This document shows, one piece after another, positions 24,982 to 34,135 of a stretch of DNA of 64,000 nt (its first letter is position 1; every line of letters starts with the position of its first letter). Where the stretch lies: positions 34,444 through 98,443 of the forward strand of contig JACKBY010000013.1 in NCBI GenBank assembly GCA_020634335.1, read 5' to 3'. Below the pieces are notes generated by a model. The model made no database searches. It saw only the letters and a list, made by a program, of their open reading frames with translations, and was not told where the DNA came from. This DNA is from Promineifilum sp. (GTDB lineage: Bacteria; Chloroflexota; Anaerolineae; Promineifilales; Promineifilaceae). Made by a program: the position numbers and the translations under genes.

Positions 24982-26268
24982 ATGGACTACATTGAATCAG
25001 TACATGCGCGCGAGGTGCTTGATTCGCGCGGGAACCCGACGGTAGAAGTCGAGGTAACATTGTTTGAAGGCACAACAGGACGCGCTATTGTTCCATCCGG
25101 CGCGTCCACGGGCGTGCATGAGGCGTGGGAGAAACGGGACGGCGACAAAAAGCGATTTGGCGGCAAAGGCGTGTTGCAGGCAGTGGACGCCGTGAATGAC
25201 GAGATCGCCGAGGCAATTGTCGGCTGGCAGATCACCGATCAAACCGGCATCGATCTGGCGATGATCGAGCTGGACGGCACCGACAACAAGGAGCGACTGG
25301 GGGCCAATGCTATTCTGGGTGTTTCGTTGGCTGTGGCTCACGCCGCGGCAGTTGCGCTTGGCTTGCCGCTCTACCGTTATGTGGGTGGGGTTGGCGGCCG
25401 TACCCTGCCCGTGCCTATGATGAATATCATGAACGGCGGCAAGCATGCCGCCGGCGCGACTGATATGCAGGAGTTTATGGTGATGCCGGTTGGCGCCTCG
25501 AGCTATAGCGAGGGATTGCGCTGGGGCGTGGAAATTTACCATAGCCTCAAGAAAGTCCTGGGCAAGAAAGGCTACGGCACGACCGTCGGCGATGAGGGCG
25601 GTTTCGCGCCACGTGTTTCGGCCAATAGCGAGGCGGTTGATCTCATCCTGGACGCGATCAAGGAAGCCGGCTACAAGGCGGGCGAGGATATTATGCTGGC
25701 GATGGATCCGGCCGCGTCCGAATTTTACGAGGACGGCAAATACCACCTGAAAGTCGAAGGCAAAACGTTGTCGGGCCCCGAGATGGTGGATTTTTGGGAG
25801 TCGTGGGCTGACAAGTATCCCATTATTTCCATCGAGGACGGCCTGCACGAAGACGATTGGGATAACTGGGCGCTGATGGTTGAGCGGCTGGGCGACCGCC
25901 TGCAGATCGTCGGCGACGACTTGCTGGTGACCAACGTCAAGCGCATCCAGACTGCCCTGGACCGCAAGGCGGCCAACAGCTTGCTGTGCAAGGTCAACCA
26001 GATCGGCACGCTGACGGAGGCCATCGAATCGGTCAATCTGGTACAGCGCAACGGCTGGACGGCCGTGGTCTCCCATCGTAGCGGCGAGTCCGAAGACGCC
26101 ACGATTGCCGACCTGGTGGTGGCACTCAATGCCGGGCAGATTAAGACCGGCGCGCCGGCGCGCAGCGACCGGATCGCCAAATATAATCAGCTCTTGCGCA
26201 TCGAGGAAGATTTGGGCGAGGCGGCCATTTATCCGGGCATGAAAGCATTTTCCAACTTGCGCCGCTAA
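24982..26268 (+). CDS. eno: Enolase
   Basis: A 428-residue glycolytic enzyme converting 2-phosphoglycerate to phosphoenolpyruvate. It begins with the invariant HAREVLDSRGNPTVEVEV, and carries SGASTGVHEAWE, the catalytic Glu region in GDEGGFAP, metal ligands in AMDPAASEFYE, ISIEDGLHEDDW and VGDDLLVTN, and the lysine/serine pair in VSHRSGESED with IKTGAPARSDR. The length is standard. AAGGAGA precedes the ATG and a good promoter lies at 24902-24930. It is monocistronic, with clpP downstream having its own ribosome-binding site. Confidence 0.98.
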   Translation: MDYIESVHAREVLDSRGNPTVEVEVTLFEGTTGRAIVPSGASTGVHEAWEKRDGDKKRFGGKGVLQAVDAVNDEIAEAIVGWQITDQTGIDLAMIELDGTDNKERLGANAILGVSLAVAHAAAVALGLPLYRYVGGVGGRTLPVPMMNIMNGGKHAAGATDMQEFMVMPVGASSYSEGLRWGVEIYHSLKKVLGKKGYGTTVGDEGGFAPRVSANSEAVDLILDAIKEAGYKAGEDIMLAMDPAASEFYEDGKYHLKVEGKTLSGPEMVDFWESWADKYPIISIEDGLHEDDWDNWALMVERLGDRLQIVGDDLLVTNVKRIQTALDRKAANSLLCKVNQIGTLTEAIESVNLVQRNGWTAVVSHRSGESEDATIADLVVALNAGQIKTGAPARSDRIAKYNQLLRIEEDLGEAAIYPGMKAFSNLRR

Positions 26269-26382
26269 ATTTGCCCATCCGACGGGCGCGCCCTAGCCGC
26301 ATGGGGGATGCGCGCCACCGCCGGTTTTCTTATAATCAATCCGCAAAGGGCCTCTATCTTGGCTCTGAGGAGAATGGACGGT

Positions 26383-27042
26383 ATGAGAAATATGACGGAG
26401 TTCAGTCCTTTCATGGACGATGATGACGACGACGACTTTCCGGAGGTCGAGCCGATACCGCAGCCGAATGGCAATGAACCGGACAAGGACAAGAAAGAAG
26501 GGCCGGGGTCAATGGAAGAGCGGCTTCTGAAGAACCGCACCATTCTGATCTACGGCCAGATTGACATGGACGTGGCGATGGACGTGACCCGACGTCTTTT
26601 GGTCATGGATGCCGAATCACAAGACGAAATCCGCATCTTTATCAATTCACCAGGCGGTCATGTGGAATCGGGCGACACCATCTTTGACATGATCCGCTTC
26701 GTTAAATCGCCGGTAAAAGTGATTGGCACCGGCTGGGTTGCCAGCGCCGGCGCGCTCATCTACGCAGCGGCCGACGTTGATAACCGTTACAGCTTGCCGA
26801 ACACGCGTTTCCTGTTGCACCAGCCGGCCGGTGGCGCCACTGGTCAGGCGTCGGACATCGCCATCGAGGCCCAGGAGATCATCAAGATGCGCCGCCGTCT
26901 CAATGAGATTTTTGCCCGCCAGACGGGGCAATCGATTGAGAAGGTCGAGGAAGATACCGACCGCAATTTCTGGATGTCGGCTTCGCAGGCGAAGGATTAT
27001 GGCCTCGTGGGCCATATCATCGAATCGACCGCTGAGCTATAG
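26383..27042 (+). CDS. clpP: ClpP-family serine protease with acidic N-terminal extension
   Basis: About 219 residues. The ATG at 26383 lies 10 bases after GAGGAG (26367-26372) and is preferred over earlier ones. The triad is visible: Ser in GWVASAGALIY, His in RFLLHQPAGGATGQ, Asp in EEDTDRNF. It should form the barrel-shaped peptidase that works with ClpX or ClpA/C ATPases. The N-terminus is odd: instead of the short loop that normally contacts the ATPase there are about 45 residues starting MRNMTEFSPFMDDDDDDDF, strongly acidic and proline-rich, before the conserved LLKNRTILIYGQID. A terminator follows at 27079-27103. Confidence 0.92.
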   Translation: MRNMTEFSPFMDDDDDDDFPEVEPIPQPNGNEPDKDKKEGPGSMEERLLKNRTILIYGQIDMDVAMDVTRRLLVMDAESQDEIRIFINSPGGHVESGDTIFDMIRFVKSPVKVIGTGWVASAGALIYAAADVDNRYSLPNTRFLLHQPAGGATGQASDIAIEAQEIIKMRRRLNEIFARQTGQSIEKVEEDTDRNFWMSASQAKDYGLVGHIIESTAEL

Positions 27043-27078
27043 ACGGAGCGATTTGATCCTCGGGTAGAATGCAATTAA

Positions 27079-27103
27079 GGGGCACGCTTCAAGTGCCCCT
27101 TTT
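27079..27103 (+). terminator. Rho-independent terminator after clpP
   Basis: GGGGCAC (27079-27085), a seven-base loop, GTGCCCC (27093-27099) and TTTT. Confidence 0.8.
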
Positions 27104-27141
27104 GCTATTGCTCATCGCATGGAATTTCGAATGAGGTCGGG

Positions 27142-27630
27142 ATGAAGCGATTGTTGCTGCTGCGCCATGCCAAGTCGAGTTGGGGCCAGACGAATTTGTC
27201 GGACTACGACCGGCCGCTGAACGACCGTGGCCGACGTGATGCCCCTCGCATCGGGCGGTTGCTCCGGGAGGAAGGGCTTGTCCCCAATCTGATTGTCGCC
27301 TCGTCCGCCAGGCGCGCCACGACAACGGCCGAGCTGGTCGCTGAGGCGGCGTCCTTCGAGGGCGAGTTACGTTACACCGATAAACTTTACCTGGCCGAAC
27401 CGGGAGCTTACATCGCGCTGGCGCGCCGGGTTGACGAAGCAGTCAACACGCTCATGCTGGTCGGACACAATCCTGGTATCCAGGAACTTGTCGCCCTTCT
27501 AACCGGCCGGGACGAGCGGATGGCGACTGCAACCCTGGCTTGTGTGGCGCTGCCGATCAAGTTGTGGTCGAAGCTGGCCGCTGATGGTAAGTACGAGTTA
27601 CAAAACATATGGTGGCCGCGAGAGTTGTAG
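27142..27630 (+). CDS. Histidine phosphatase family protein (SixA-like)
   Basis: A 162-residue phosphatase. The catalytic RHAK motif is at the start (MKRLLLLRHAKSSW), with arginine in YDRPLNDRGRRDAPRIG, the second arginine in ASSARRATTTAE and the second histidine in LMLVGHNPGIQEL. This is the SixA subgroup, which removes phosphate from phosphohistidine on signalling or PTS proteins. The gene is free-standing, between the clpP terminator and the convergent STAND receptor gene; about 85 bases separate it from that gene. Confidence 0.9.
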   Translation: MKRLLLLRHAKSSWGQTNLSDYDRPLNDRGRRDAPRIGRLLREEGLVPNLIVASSARRATTTAELVAEAASFEGELRYTDKLYLAEPGAYIALARRVDEAVNTLMLVGHNPGIQELVALLTGRDERMATATLACVALPIKLWSKLAADGKYELQNIWWPREL

Positions 27631-27715
27631 CGCTTATTGAGCGAGTATGTCCAGATGGAAAAGGGTTTTGAGCGCGGCCTGGAGAGTTGGTGGTCTTTTC
27701 TAAGTCCTTTATCTG

Positions 27716-30700
27716 TCAACTCTCAAGATGAATGTGCAACTTGCTCAAACTTTTATTTTGGGCCACCCATTGGCCGACCAGGCCGATCCGCAATTCGTAG
27801 AGGGATTTACCCTCCACAGTCACTTCATGCATCACGTCCCGCTCGACTAACAAATTGAGGGCTTGGGTCGCGTCGGCCGGGTTCAATTCAATGCTGTAGG
27901 TCCGCAGATAGTCGATAATTTCCTCCGGATGGAGCGGCTCATTGCGATCCATGAGGTGGGCCGCCGCGGCGAGCACAGCGCGCTCGGCCAAATTCGACCG
28001 TTGCCACAGATAGGCGAAATGGACTTCTCCCAAACGCAGCATCTCATCGAGGGCAACGTTGACGTCGGAGATGGTCACGTAGCCGGTTTTTTGCAAATTG
28101 GCCTGCTTGACCAAGGTATAACAGACCAGTTGCAGGAAATAGGGATGTCCGGCAGTGACGCGCAATATCTTGTCTAGCGCTAGATCGTCGTAGATCAGGT
28201 TAGGCGCGACCGGCTCGCATATGAGTCGTTCGGCCGCCTGGGGGCTGAGAAAGTCGATCTTGCGGTATAGGGCGATATTGAACAGAACCGACCAGTAGTC
28301 GGCACTCATTTCCTCCAGGCGCCGCGTGCCGACGAATACGAATCCCAGACCGCTGCTGTGCTGCATCAGATGCCGCATGTAGGGGAAAAACGTTCGTGGG
28401 AGGATGTCGTCGGCCACCATCGATTCGAACGCCTCGAATTCGTCGAACACCATCAGTAACGTGGCCTCGGGTGGCAGGAGGCGTCGAGCGGCCGGCAGGA
28501 ATTCGCGCTGGAAAATGCGCGCCGGATCGGTATTCCAGACATCGATAGGCGGCACCGCCAACTTCAGCCCCCGCGCGCCTAACGAGTCGGCGATGTGCCA
28601 GGCGAATTCCTGAAGCAAGGCCGGCATCCCGGGCGACACGCCCAGAGATTGGCAATCAATGTAAATCGGTATCAGATGCGGCGGTAGATAGTCCTCGAGA
28701 CGAAGCAGGAGGGAGGTCTTGCCCGTCCGCCGCTGGCCCACCAGCATGAAGACGTTGCGTTGGCTGTGCGTGCCGGCATGTTCGGCGATGAAGTCAAACA
28801 GCTCCTCACGACCGTAGAACAGGGGATTATCTTTTCGCAGCGGCGTGCCGGGCAGGTAGGGATTGACGATCGGCGCAAACTCCCTAACCGGCGGCAGCAG
28901 ATGAACCATATCGCCGAACGCCGCGGTTTTGTCCCGCCGATTGCGATCATCGTACGTGAGCGCGAGGCTGATCCTGAACCGGTCCTCGGCTTGGGGTTCG
29001 ATCAGAAATTGTACCTGTCGCGAGTGGCCGGACGGCAAGAACGGTATGACCTGGGGTTCGCTGTGCACCTGGTAAGCGGGGTTGTCGCTGAGAGCGGCGA
29101 TGATGTTTTCGGCCGCGGCCCGGCCGGTGTTGCGGATTTCCATCGCCACGTGGGTCTGGCGGCCGTTGGGAGCCAGCCGCTTGGTTTTCAAGGAGACATC
29201 CAACTCGGCACGACCCCGCTGCTCTTCGATTTCGGCCGTCAGCAAACCCGACCAGCGCCGGCCGATGGCCCGCACCAGCGTCCGCTCGACGCTGGGCGAA
29301 AATTCAAACAGCTGATCCTGAATCTGCCTGAGACGGACGGCCGCCTGATTCAGATAGACAAGCCTGTCATCAGCCGCTTCCACCCGATCGCTATCGCGCA
29401 TATTGGTCAGCACAGGCAATAGCATGTCCAGAGCGGGGGACCATTCCTTTCGTTCTTCCAAAACCGCCAGCATCTTCACGTATTGCGGGCGCACAAGGCC
29501 GAGTTCGATGATAGAGGGGGCTTCAAGCATCGTCTGGCACGTGCGATAAATCAGGCGGCGCTGCGACAGATTGCGCCACACGTTTTCGGATGCGGCCAGA
29601 TCATCCAGCGTGCGAGTGATGATGGGCAGTCCCGCCTGCGGCCTGTTCGCCAGCAAGAATAACCCATCGGAGAGATTCGCCAGAGCCGGATTGCCGGCGC
29701 GGCGAGCTTGATTAGCCAACTGCAGGAGGAAGTCGGGCGAGCCGCCCATCTGCGCATACTGTTGTTCGAGCATGGGTAGGGTGTTGGCCGGGTCCTGGGT
29801 CAGGCGCTTGTAGAATCGACCGGCCTGGGCGGCCGGCGTTTGCGCCTGTCGCCAATAAGCCATGAGGGCGGCGAGGCCCAGAAAGCCGAGCGAGCCGGCC
29901 AGAACCGGCAGCGTCACGTTTCCGGCCACTGGTGTGGCGACTGTTGGGCCCAGGGGAGGAGTCACGTACCCGCGATAAAAGCCGTCGCTAAACCGCAGGC
30001 GATAGTTGATCCGCGTCGTCCCTGCCGGCATGGTGACGCCCGGCCAAAAAAGTTGGCCGTTGCCCGAGACGAGCTGTTGCTCGGATACTGGCCGCCAGGC
30101 GTCAATGACCTGATCATGTACCTCTAGCTGGACGGCGACCGTATCGTTTTCCACATCATTGACCTGGATGCCCACGGAGAACTGTCCCTGGTCCACCTCG
30201 ATGACAGGATGGGTAAGCAAAGGCGGGCGATTTTCTTCTTCACGAAAGAGCCGAATCAATCCATTCTGTGTGATGGCCAACAGATCAGGCGATTGGCGGG
30301 AAGTGCGCTTGAGAAGCGCCAGGTCAAAGATGCTGCTGGCTAGGGGCAACTGTAGTACCAGACGAGGGTCGCGTGTCTGGAGCTGCTCATACAACCAAAC
30401 GTCGCCTTCGCGGGTGCCGAATGCGCCGGTGTCCGGACGACCATCCTTGTCGAGATCGTCCCAACTCATGGCCTGCACGTCTCCCAAGTCATCCAACGAC
30501 CACGTGACGGCCGGCTGGTTATCGGTGACCACGATCTGTTTAAGCTGAGCATCGGTGGTGGCTAATAAAAAGGCGGTCGCGTTTTCCTGGAACGCCTCAA
30601 CCGCGCCCACGTCAGATGGTTCCACTACCACCGGCTGCTCGCCCACTGGATACGGCCACGTCCATTGGGACATTTCGATGCCGCGGTGGTTGAAACCGTG

Positions 30701-32689
30701 CATCTGGCCGTCATCAGTAAAGACTACCAGGCGGACCGACAGTTCCTGGCTGCCGGGCTGCTGCACGGGATATACGGCGGAGATGGGCGCTTCCAGTGTT
30801 GCCAAGATGGAGTAGAACACGTCACCGGTACTCGGCGACAGGCGCACGATAGAGTTTTCGCCCACGGCGAGAACGGCATCCGGATCGCCCGGCGTATGGT
30901 TAAACGCAATGAGGTCCCTGACGGCGCCGATTTGCTCGCCTATAGAAACCTCCCAAATCTGGTTACCGTCCAGGTTAAAAGCCATGACATCGCCGGATTG
31001 GGTACCCAGCAGGATAGTAGACTCGCCCGTGCTGATCTGATCGTCGACCAGGAGGGATGTAACCTGGTCGGGGATGATTGTCTCCCAGAGGCGCTCGCCG
31101 GTTGACTCGCGAAGCTCCAGCCAGCTAATGAGCATCTGCCCTTCTAGCGTTTCGTCGGCCGGCGGTCGCTGGCGACGCACCACGGCAATACGGGGTGACT
31201 TCCCAAGTTCGTAACGCACGCGCCCCAGGTGGGAGATGATTTCCCCGGGGGCGTGGAGCCAGCGAATGGTGCGATCGACGGCCAGCGTGTGGAGGCGGCC
31301 GTCGCGCGTGCCAACGATCACTTCATCTTCGCCATCCTCGTCCAGGTCTTGAATCAGCATTGTCGTTGGCTCAGCGTCGAGGATGTATTCCCATTCCTGG
31401 ATGTATTCGCTGTTGCCCACGCCCAAGCCGATCAGTTGCAATGTGGCGAACCGGGCCAGCAAGAGTTCGTAATGATTGTCGTTGTTGACATCTACCAGGC
31501 GAGTCAGGCCGGGTAAATCTGTGTCATTGAGTTTGGCCAACGTCTGGCCGTTGTTGCCCAGAAGCAGAACGTCGGCCAGTTCGCTGGCCGTTGCCAGCGG
31601 CTCCAGAATGGCCGCCAGGGGGGTTTGGCCGGGCGCGGTGCGGCCGCCCGCCGGCAGCAAGGCCAGCACGCGCCGGTTGGCGTCGCGGGCCAGGTTGTTG
31701 GTCCATAGCCGCCGTCCCTGCTCGGAATAGGCCGTGACACTGCCCGCGGCCGTGCCGATGGCCAGCGCCGGTTCGTCGGGCAACTCCACAGCCGCCAGCG
31801 CGGTAATCGGCCGGTTCAACGTCCGGTACCAGAGCAACTCCCCGGATGGGGCATAGATATCTACTTGCCCAAAATTGGTGCCGACGGCAATGGCTGTGCC
31901 TGTCGGGCCAAATGGAACTCTGGCCAGGCTGGTGATGCGCCGGGAGATAGCTTGCTGCCAGGCGATGGACCCATCGTCCAGATAGATTAATTGGCTGAAC
32001 CGGCGCGATGTAAAGATGCCGACCACGATCTCTTTTTGTCCATCGTTGTCAAAGTCATCGACGATGAGTTGCGGATTCACGCCACCACCCGCGTCCTCGA
32101 CGCCAAATTGCCAGACCGGATCGCCATTGATGTCGAGCGCCATTAATTCGCCGGATGCCAGAAGCAGCAGAATGTCCTGAATGCCGTCGGCCCCATAGTC
32201 GAACGATTCGATAGTGACGGGGGCGCTGGCGACGGTGATCGGGACGCGCCATTGTTCTTCACCGTCTTTGTCGAGCATCGTGACGTAGTCTGCGCCGGCC
32301 AGAACGATCTCCTTGATTGACAATTGTTGCTCGATGCTGTCGACCGTGCCGATGGCTGTGACCGGCTCCTGACTGACGTATGTCCACTCTTGCTTGCCGT
32401 CGGCCGCCAGGAGCGTTAGATGTCCGTTACGGTCGAGAACGATGAATTCGTCGACACCGTCGCCGTTGACGTCAGTGGTGACGATATTTTCGATGCGTCC
32501 GGACGCGGCGAATTGCCAATAGCTTTGGGGGCGAGCGGCTCCTTGGGCGGCGACGAGGGTAGAAGTGCTTGCCAGCACGGCGACGGGTATCAACAACACT
32601 ATCCACCCCCATCCGGCACTTTGTCCGAAGTGATGGATGAATCGAGTGATAAGTCCGCGTAACCGTGGAGCGAGATGTAGCGCGTTCAA
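27716..32689 (-). CDS. Membrane-spanning receptor: extracellular beta-propeller, one membrane segment, intracellular STAND-type ATPase
   Basis: A 1657-residue protein. A TTG start at 32689 is followed by basic residues and a hydrophobic segment (WIVLLIPVAVLASTSTLVAA). Residues about 50-860 are repeated beta-propeller/FG-GAP/PQQ-like units (DVNGDGVDEFIVLD, DLDEDGEDEVIVGT, DNDGQKEIVVG). A second membrane segment lies near 920-942 (PVLAGSLGFLGLAALMAYW). Inside are a helical repeat region (about 950-1150), an Ig/CARDB-like domain (about 1165-1270) and an ATPase (about 1285-1657) with FYGREELFDF, Walker A GQRRTGKTS (about 1315) and Walker B LLMVFDEFEAF (about 1410), ending in a winged-helix-like segment. 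The upstream gene, 26 bases away, encodes a related ATPase with a DNA-binding domain. I infer a signalling pair; no characterised family is known to me. Confidence 0.85.
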   Translation of the reverse strand: MNALHLAPRLRGLITRFIHHFGQSAGWGWIVLLIPVAVLASTSTLVAAQGAARPQSYWQFAASGRIENIVTTDVNGDGVDEFIVLDRNGHLTLLAADGKQEWTYVSQEPVTAIGTVDSIEQQLSIKEIVLAGADYVTMLDKDGEEQWRVPITVASAPVTIESFDYGADGIQDILLLLASGELMALDINGDPVWQFGVEDAGGGVNPQLIVDDFDNDGQKEIVVGIFTSRRFSQLIYLDDGSIAWQQAISRRITSLARVPFGPTGTAIAVGTNFGQVDIYAPSGELLWYRTLNRPITALAAVELPDEPALAIGTAAGSVTAYSEQGRRLWTNNLARDANRRVLALLPAGGRTAPGQTPLAAILEPLATASELADVLLLGNNGQTLAKLNDTDLPGLTRLVDVNNDNHYELLLARFATLQLIGLGVGNSEYIQEWEYILDAEPTTMLIQDLDEDGEDEVIVGTRDGRLHTLAVDRTIRWLHAPGEIISHLGRVRYELGKSPRIAVVRRQRPPADETLEGQMLISWLELRESTGERLWETIIPDQVTSLLVDDQISTGESTILLGTQSGDVMAFNLDGNQIWEVSIGEQIGAVRDLIAFNHTPGDPDAVLAVGENSIVRLSPSTGDVFYSILATLEAPISAVYPVQQPGSQELSVRLVVFTDDGQMHGFNHRGIEMSQWTWPYPVGEQPVVVEPSDVGAVEAFQENATAFLLATTDAQLKQIVVTDNQPAVTWSLDDLGDVQAMSWDDLDKDGRPDTGAFGTREGDVWLYEQLQTRDPRLVLQLPLASSIFDLALLKRTSRQSPDLLAITQNGLIRLFREEENRPPLLTHPVIEVDQGQFSVGIQVNDVENDTVAVQLEVHDQVIDAWRPVSEQQLVSGNGQLFWPGVTMPAGTTRINYRLRFSDGFYRGYVTPPLGPTVATPVAGNVTLPVLAGSLGFLGLAALMAYWRQAQTPAAQAGRFYKRLTQDPANTLPMLEQQYAQMGGSPDFLLQLANQARRAGNPALANLSDGLFLLANRPQAGLPIITRTLDDLAASENVWRNLSQRRLIYRTCQTMLEAPSIIELGLVRPQYVKMLAVLEERKEWSPALDMLLPVLTNMRDSDRVEAADDRLVYLNQAAVRLRQIQDQLFEFSPSVERTLVRAIGRRWSGLLTAEIEEQRGRAELDVSLKTKRLAPNGRQTHVAMEIRNTGRAAAENIIAALSDNPAYQVHSEPQVIPFLPSGHSRQVQFLIEPQAEDRFRISLALTYDDRNRRDKTAAFGDMVHLLPPVREFAPIVNPYLPGTPLRKDNPLFYGREELFDFIAEHAGTHSQRNVFMLVGQRRTGKTSLLLRLEDYLPPHLIPIYIDCQSLGVSPGMPALLQEFAWHIADSLGARGLKLAVPPIDVWNTDPARIFQREFLPAARRLLPPEATLLMVFDEFEAFESMVADDILPRTFFPYMRHLMQHSSGLGFVFVGTRRLEEMSADYWSVLFNIALYRKIDFLSPQAAERLICEPVAPNLIYDDLALDKILRVTAGHPYFLQLVCYTLVKQANLQKTGYVTISDVNVALDEMLRLGEVHFAYLWQRSNLAERAVLAAAAHLMDRNEPLHPEEIIDYLRTYSIELNPADATQALNLLVERDVMHEVTVEGKSLYELRIGLVGQWVAQNKSLSKLHIHLES

Positions 32690-32715
32690 TTTAGTGGCGG
32701 CGGCGAACGGCCGAC

Positions 32716-34047
32716 CTATTCTTCGGGGGGGCGCAGGGCATAGCCCACGCCGCGCTCGCTAATGATCCAGTTTCCAAACGGATCGACAGCCCGTCGCAGG
32801 CGTTTGATCAGCGTTTTTAGCCGGTCCGGATCATCGACCAGTACGTCACCCCAAACCGCCATTTCCAGGTCTTCACCGCGGACGACCTGACCGACGTGCC
32901 GGCACAGTCGCACCAGAATACTGAATTGCGACGTAGTCAGACTCAGTTCCCGGCTGTTACCCCATACCTGATGCCGCTGTTCGTCGATCACGAAGGGACC
33001 GGCCTGTATCAGGCCGGGAACATCCTGACGGCGCACGAAGCGTCGTAGAATTTCGCTGCTGTACAGATAGGTATTATCCACTCTTTGCAGCAGGCATTGT
33101 TGCTCCAATTGCCGTAGACTCTCTGTCGGCCCGTCGGCAATTGCCAGTACGTGTTGATCCTCCGGCGACAAATTCTGCCAGAGATAGCCCAAATGGGACT
33201 CCGCCTCGACCTCGATTGGACCGTCCAAAACCTGGAAATCGGCTTCCGTAACTTGGTTTAGGGATACATCAATTTCGCCGGAATTGATGGCCTGAATGGC
33301 GTGATAGCCGGCGATGTGGAGGAAGAAAGGGTGCAGCCCGACAAGCTCAATAAGATAAGCGATCAATTCTGGCGGCAGGATCTGTCCCGTTCGTTCCAGC
33401 CGCTGGCGAAAAAGCTCATGGGCCTCGGCTTCCGTGAAAAGGCCCAGCGGCATGGTGACGAAAATATTGAAAAATGGGGAACTGAGTACAGTCTCTTCTG
33501 CGGTAATGGCGAATAGAGGCCTCTGGCTGGCCGTTAGATAGGCTAATCCATACTTGGTCGTGAGACCGCGCAGGCGCGCGAAGAAATAGGGCGTCAGGTG
33601 CTGATTGGCAGCCAGCAACTCAAACTCATCCAAAAGCACTACGACGCTTGACCCCTGCTGGTAGATTTGCTGCAAGGCGCGGTCAAGGGCGCGATACGTC
33701 CCCGGCTGCTCGGCCGTGTCGACGGTGAGGTCTGCCTGAGCCGCGGCGTCCAAAAGTCCATCGAGCAGCAACTCGTAGACCTCTTCCGGCGGCGAGCCGG
33801 CCAGCTCCTGGCAATCGAGCAAAACGAATAGGCTATGGGGCGGATCCAGTTGAAACGGGGCGCGAACCGACGCATTGCCAATATGCAGGAGCAGAGAACT
33901 TTTACCGATGCGGCGTGGGCCGATCAGTGAGATGCTCTGGCCGTTGCGCAGCAAGCCCAACATTTGAGTTAGCTCCGCTTCGCGGCCGACAAAGTCTTCG
34001 ACGTGGCGAATCGCGCCACGATGGAAAAAAGGATTATCTACACCCAT
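32716..34047 (-). CDS. STAND-type ATPase fused to OmpR/PhoB-type DNA-binding domain
   Basis: A 443-residue protein. Residues about 20-290 form a STAND/AAA-type ATPase: VGREAELTQML, Walker A GPRRIGKSS (about 42-50), Walker B VVVLLDEFELL (about 140), and helices resembling the ATPase at the end of the receptor encoded downstream. Residues about 340-443 are a winged helix of the OmpR class (FVIDEQRHQVWGNSRELSLT, then FSILVRLCRHVGQVV, DPDRLKTLIKRLRRAV, ISERGVGYAL). It is probably a transcription regulator switched by nucleotide binding and by its membrane partner. The ATG at 34047 has no Shine-Dalgarno; TACAAT (34063-34058) lies 10 bases before it, so the mRNA leader is probably very short. Confidence 0.88.
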   Translation of the reverse strand: MGVDNPFFHRGAIRHVEDFVGREAELTQMLGLLRNGQSISLIGPRRIGKSSLLLHIGNASVRAPFQLDPPHSLFVLLDCQELAGSPPEEVYELLLDGLLDAAAQADLTVDTAEQPGTYRALDRALQQIYQQGSSVVVLLDEFELLAANQHLTPYFFARLRGLTTKYGLAYLTASQRPLFAITAEETVLSSPFFNIFVTMPLGLFTEAEAHELFRQRLERTGQILPPELIAYLIELVGLHPFFLHIAGYHAIQAINSGEIDVSLNQVTEADFQVLDGPIEVEAESHLGYLWQNLSPEDQHVLAIADGPTESLRQLEQQCLLQRVDNTYLYSSEILRRFVRRQDVPGLIQAGPFVIDEQRHQVWGNSRELSLTTSQFSILVRLCRHVGQVVRGEDLEMAVWGDVLVDDPDRLKTLIKRLRRAVDPFGNWIISERGVGYALRPPEE

Positions 34048-34135
34048 AGTACACTCTATTGTAATGCTGAATGAGTTTAAAAGGTAATAGCCTTCTCGCC
34101 CGCTCAGCCCGCCATCATTCGCGCCGTGCAGTGAC

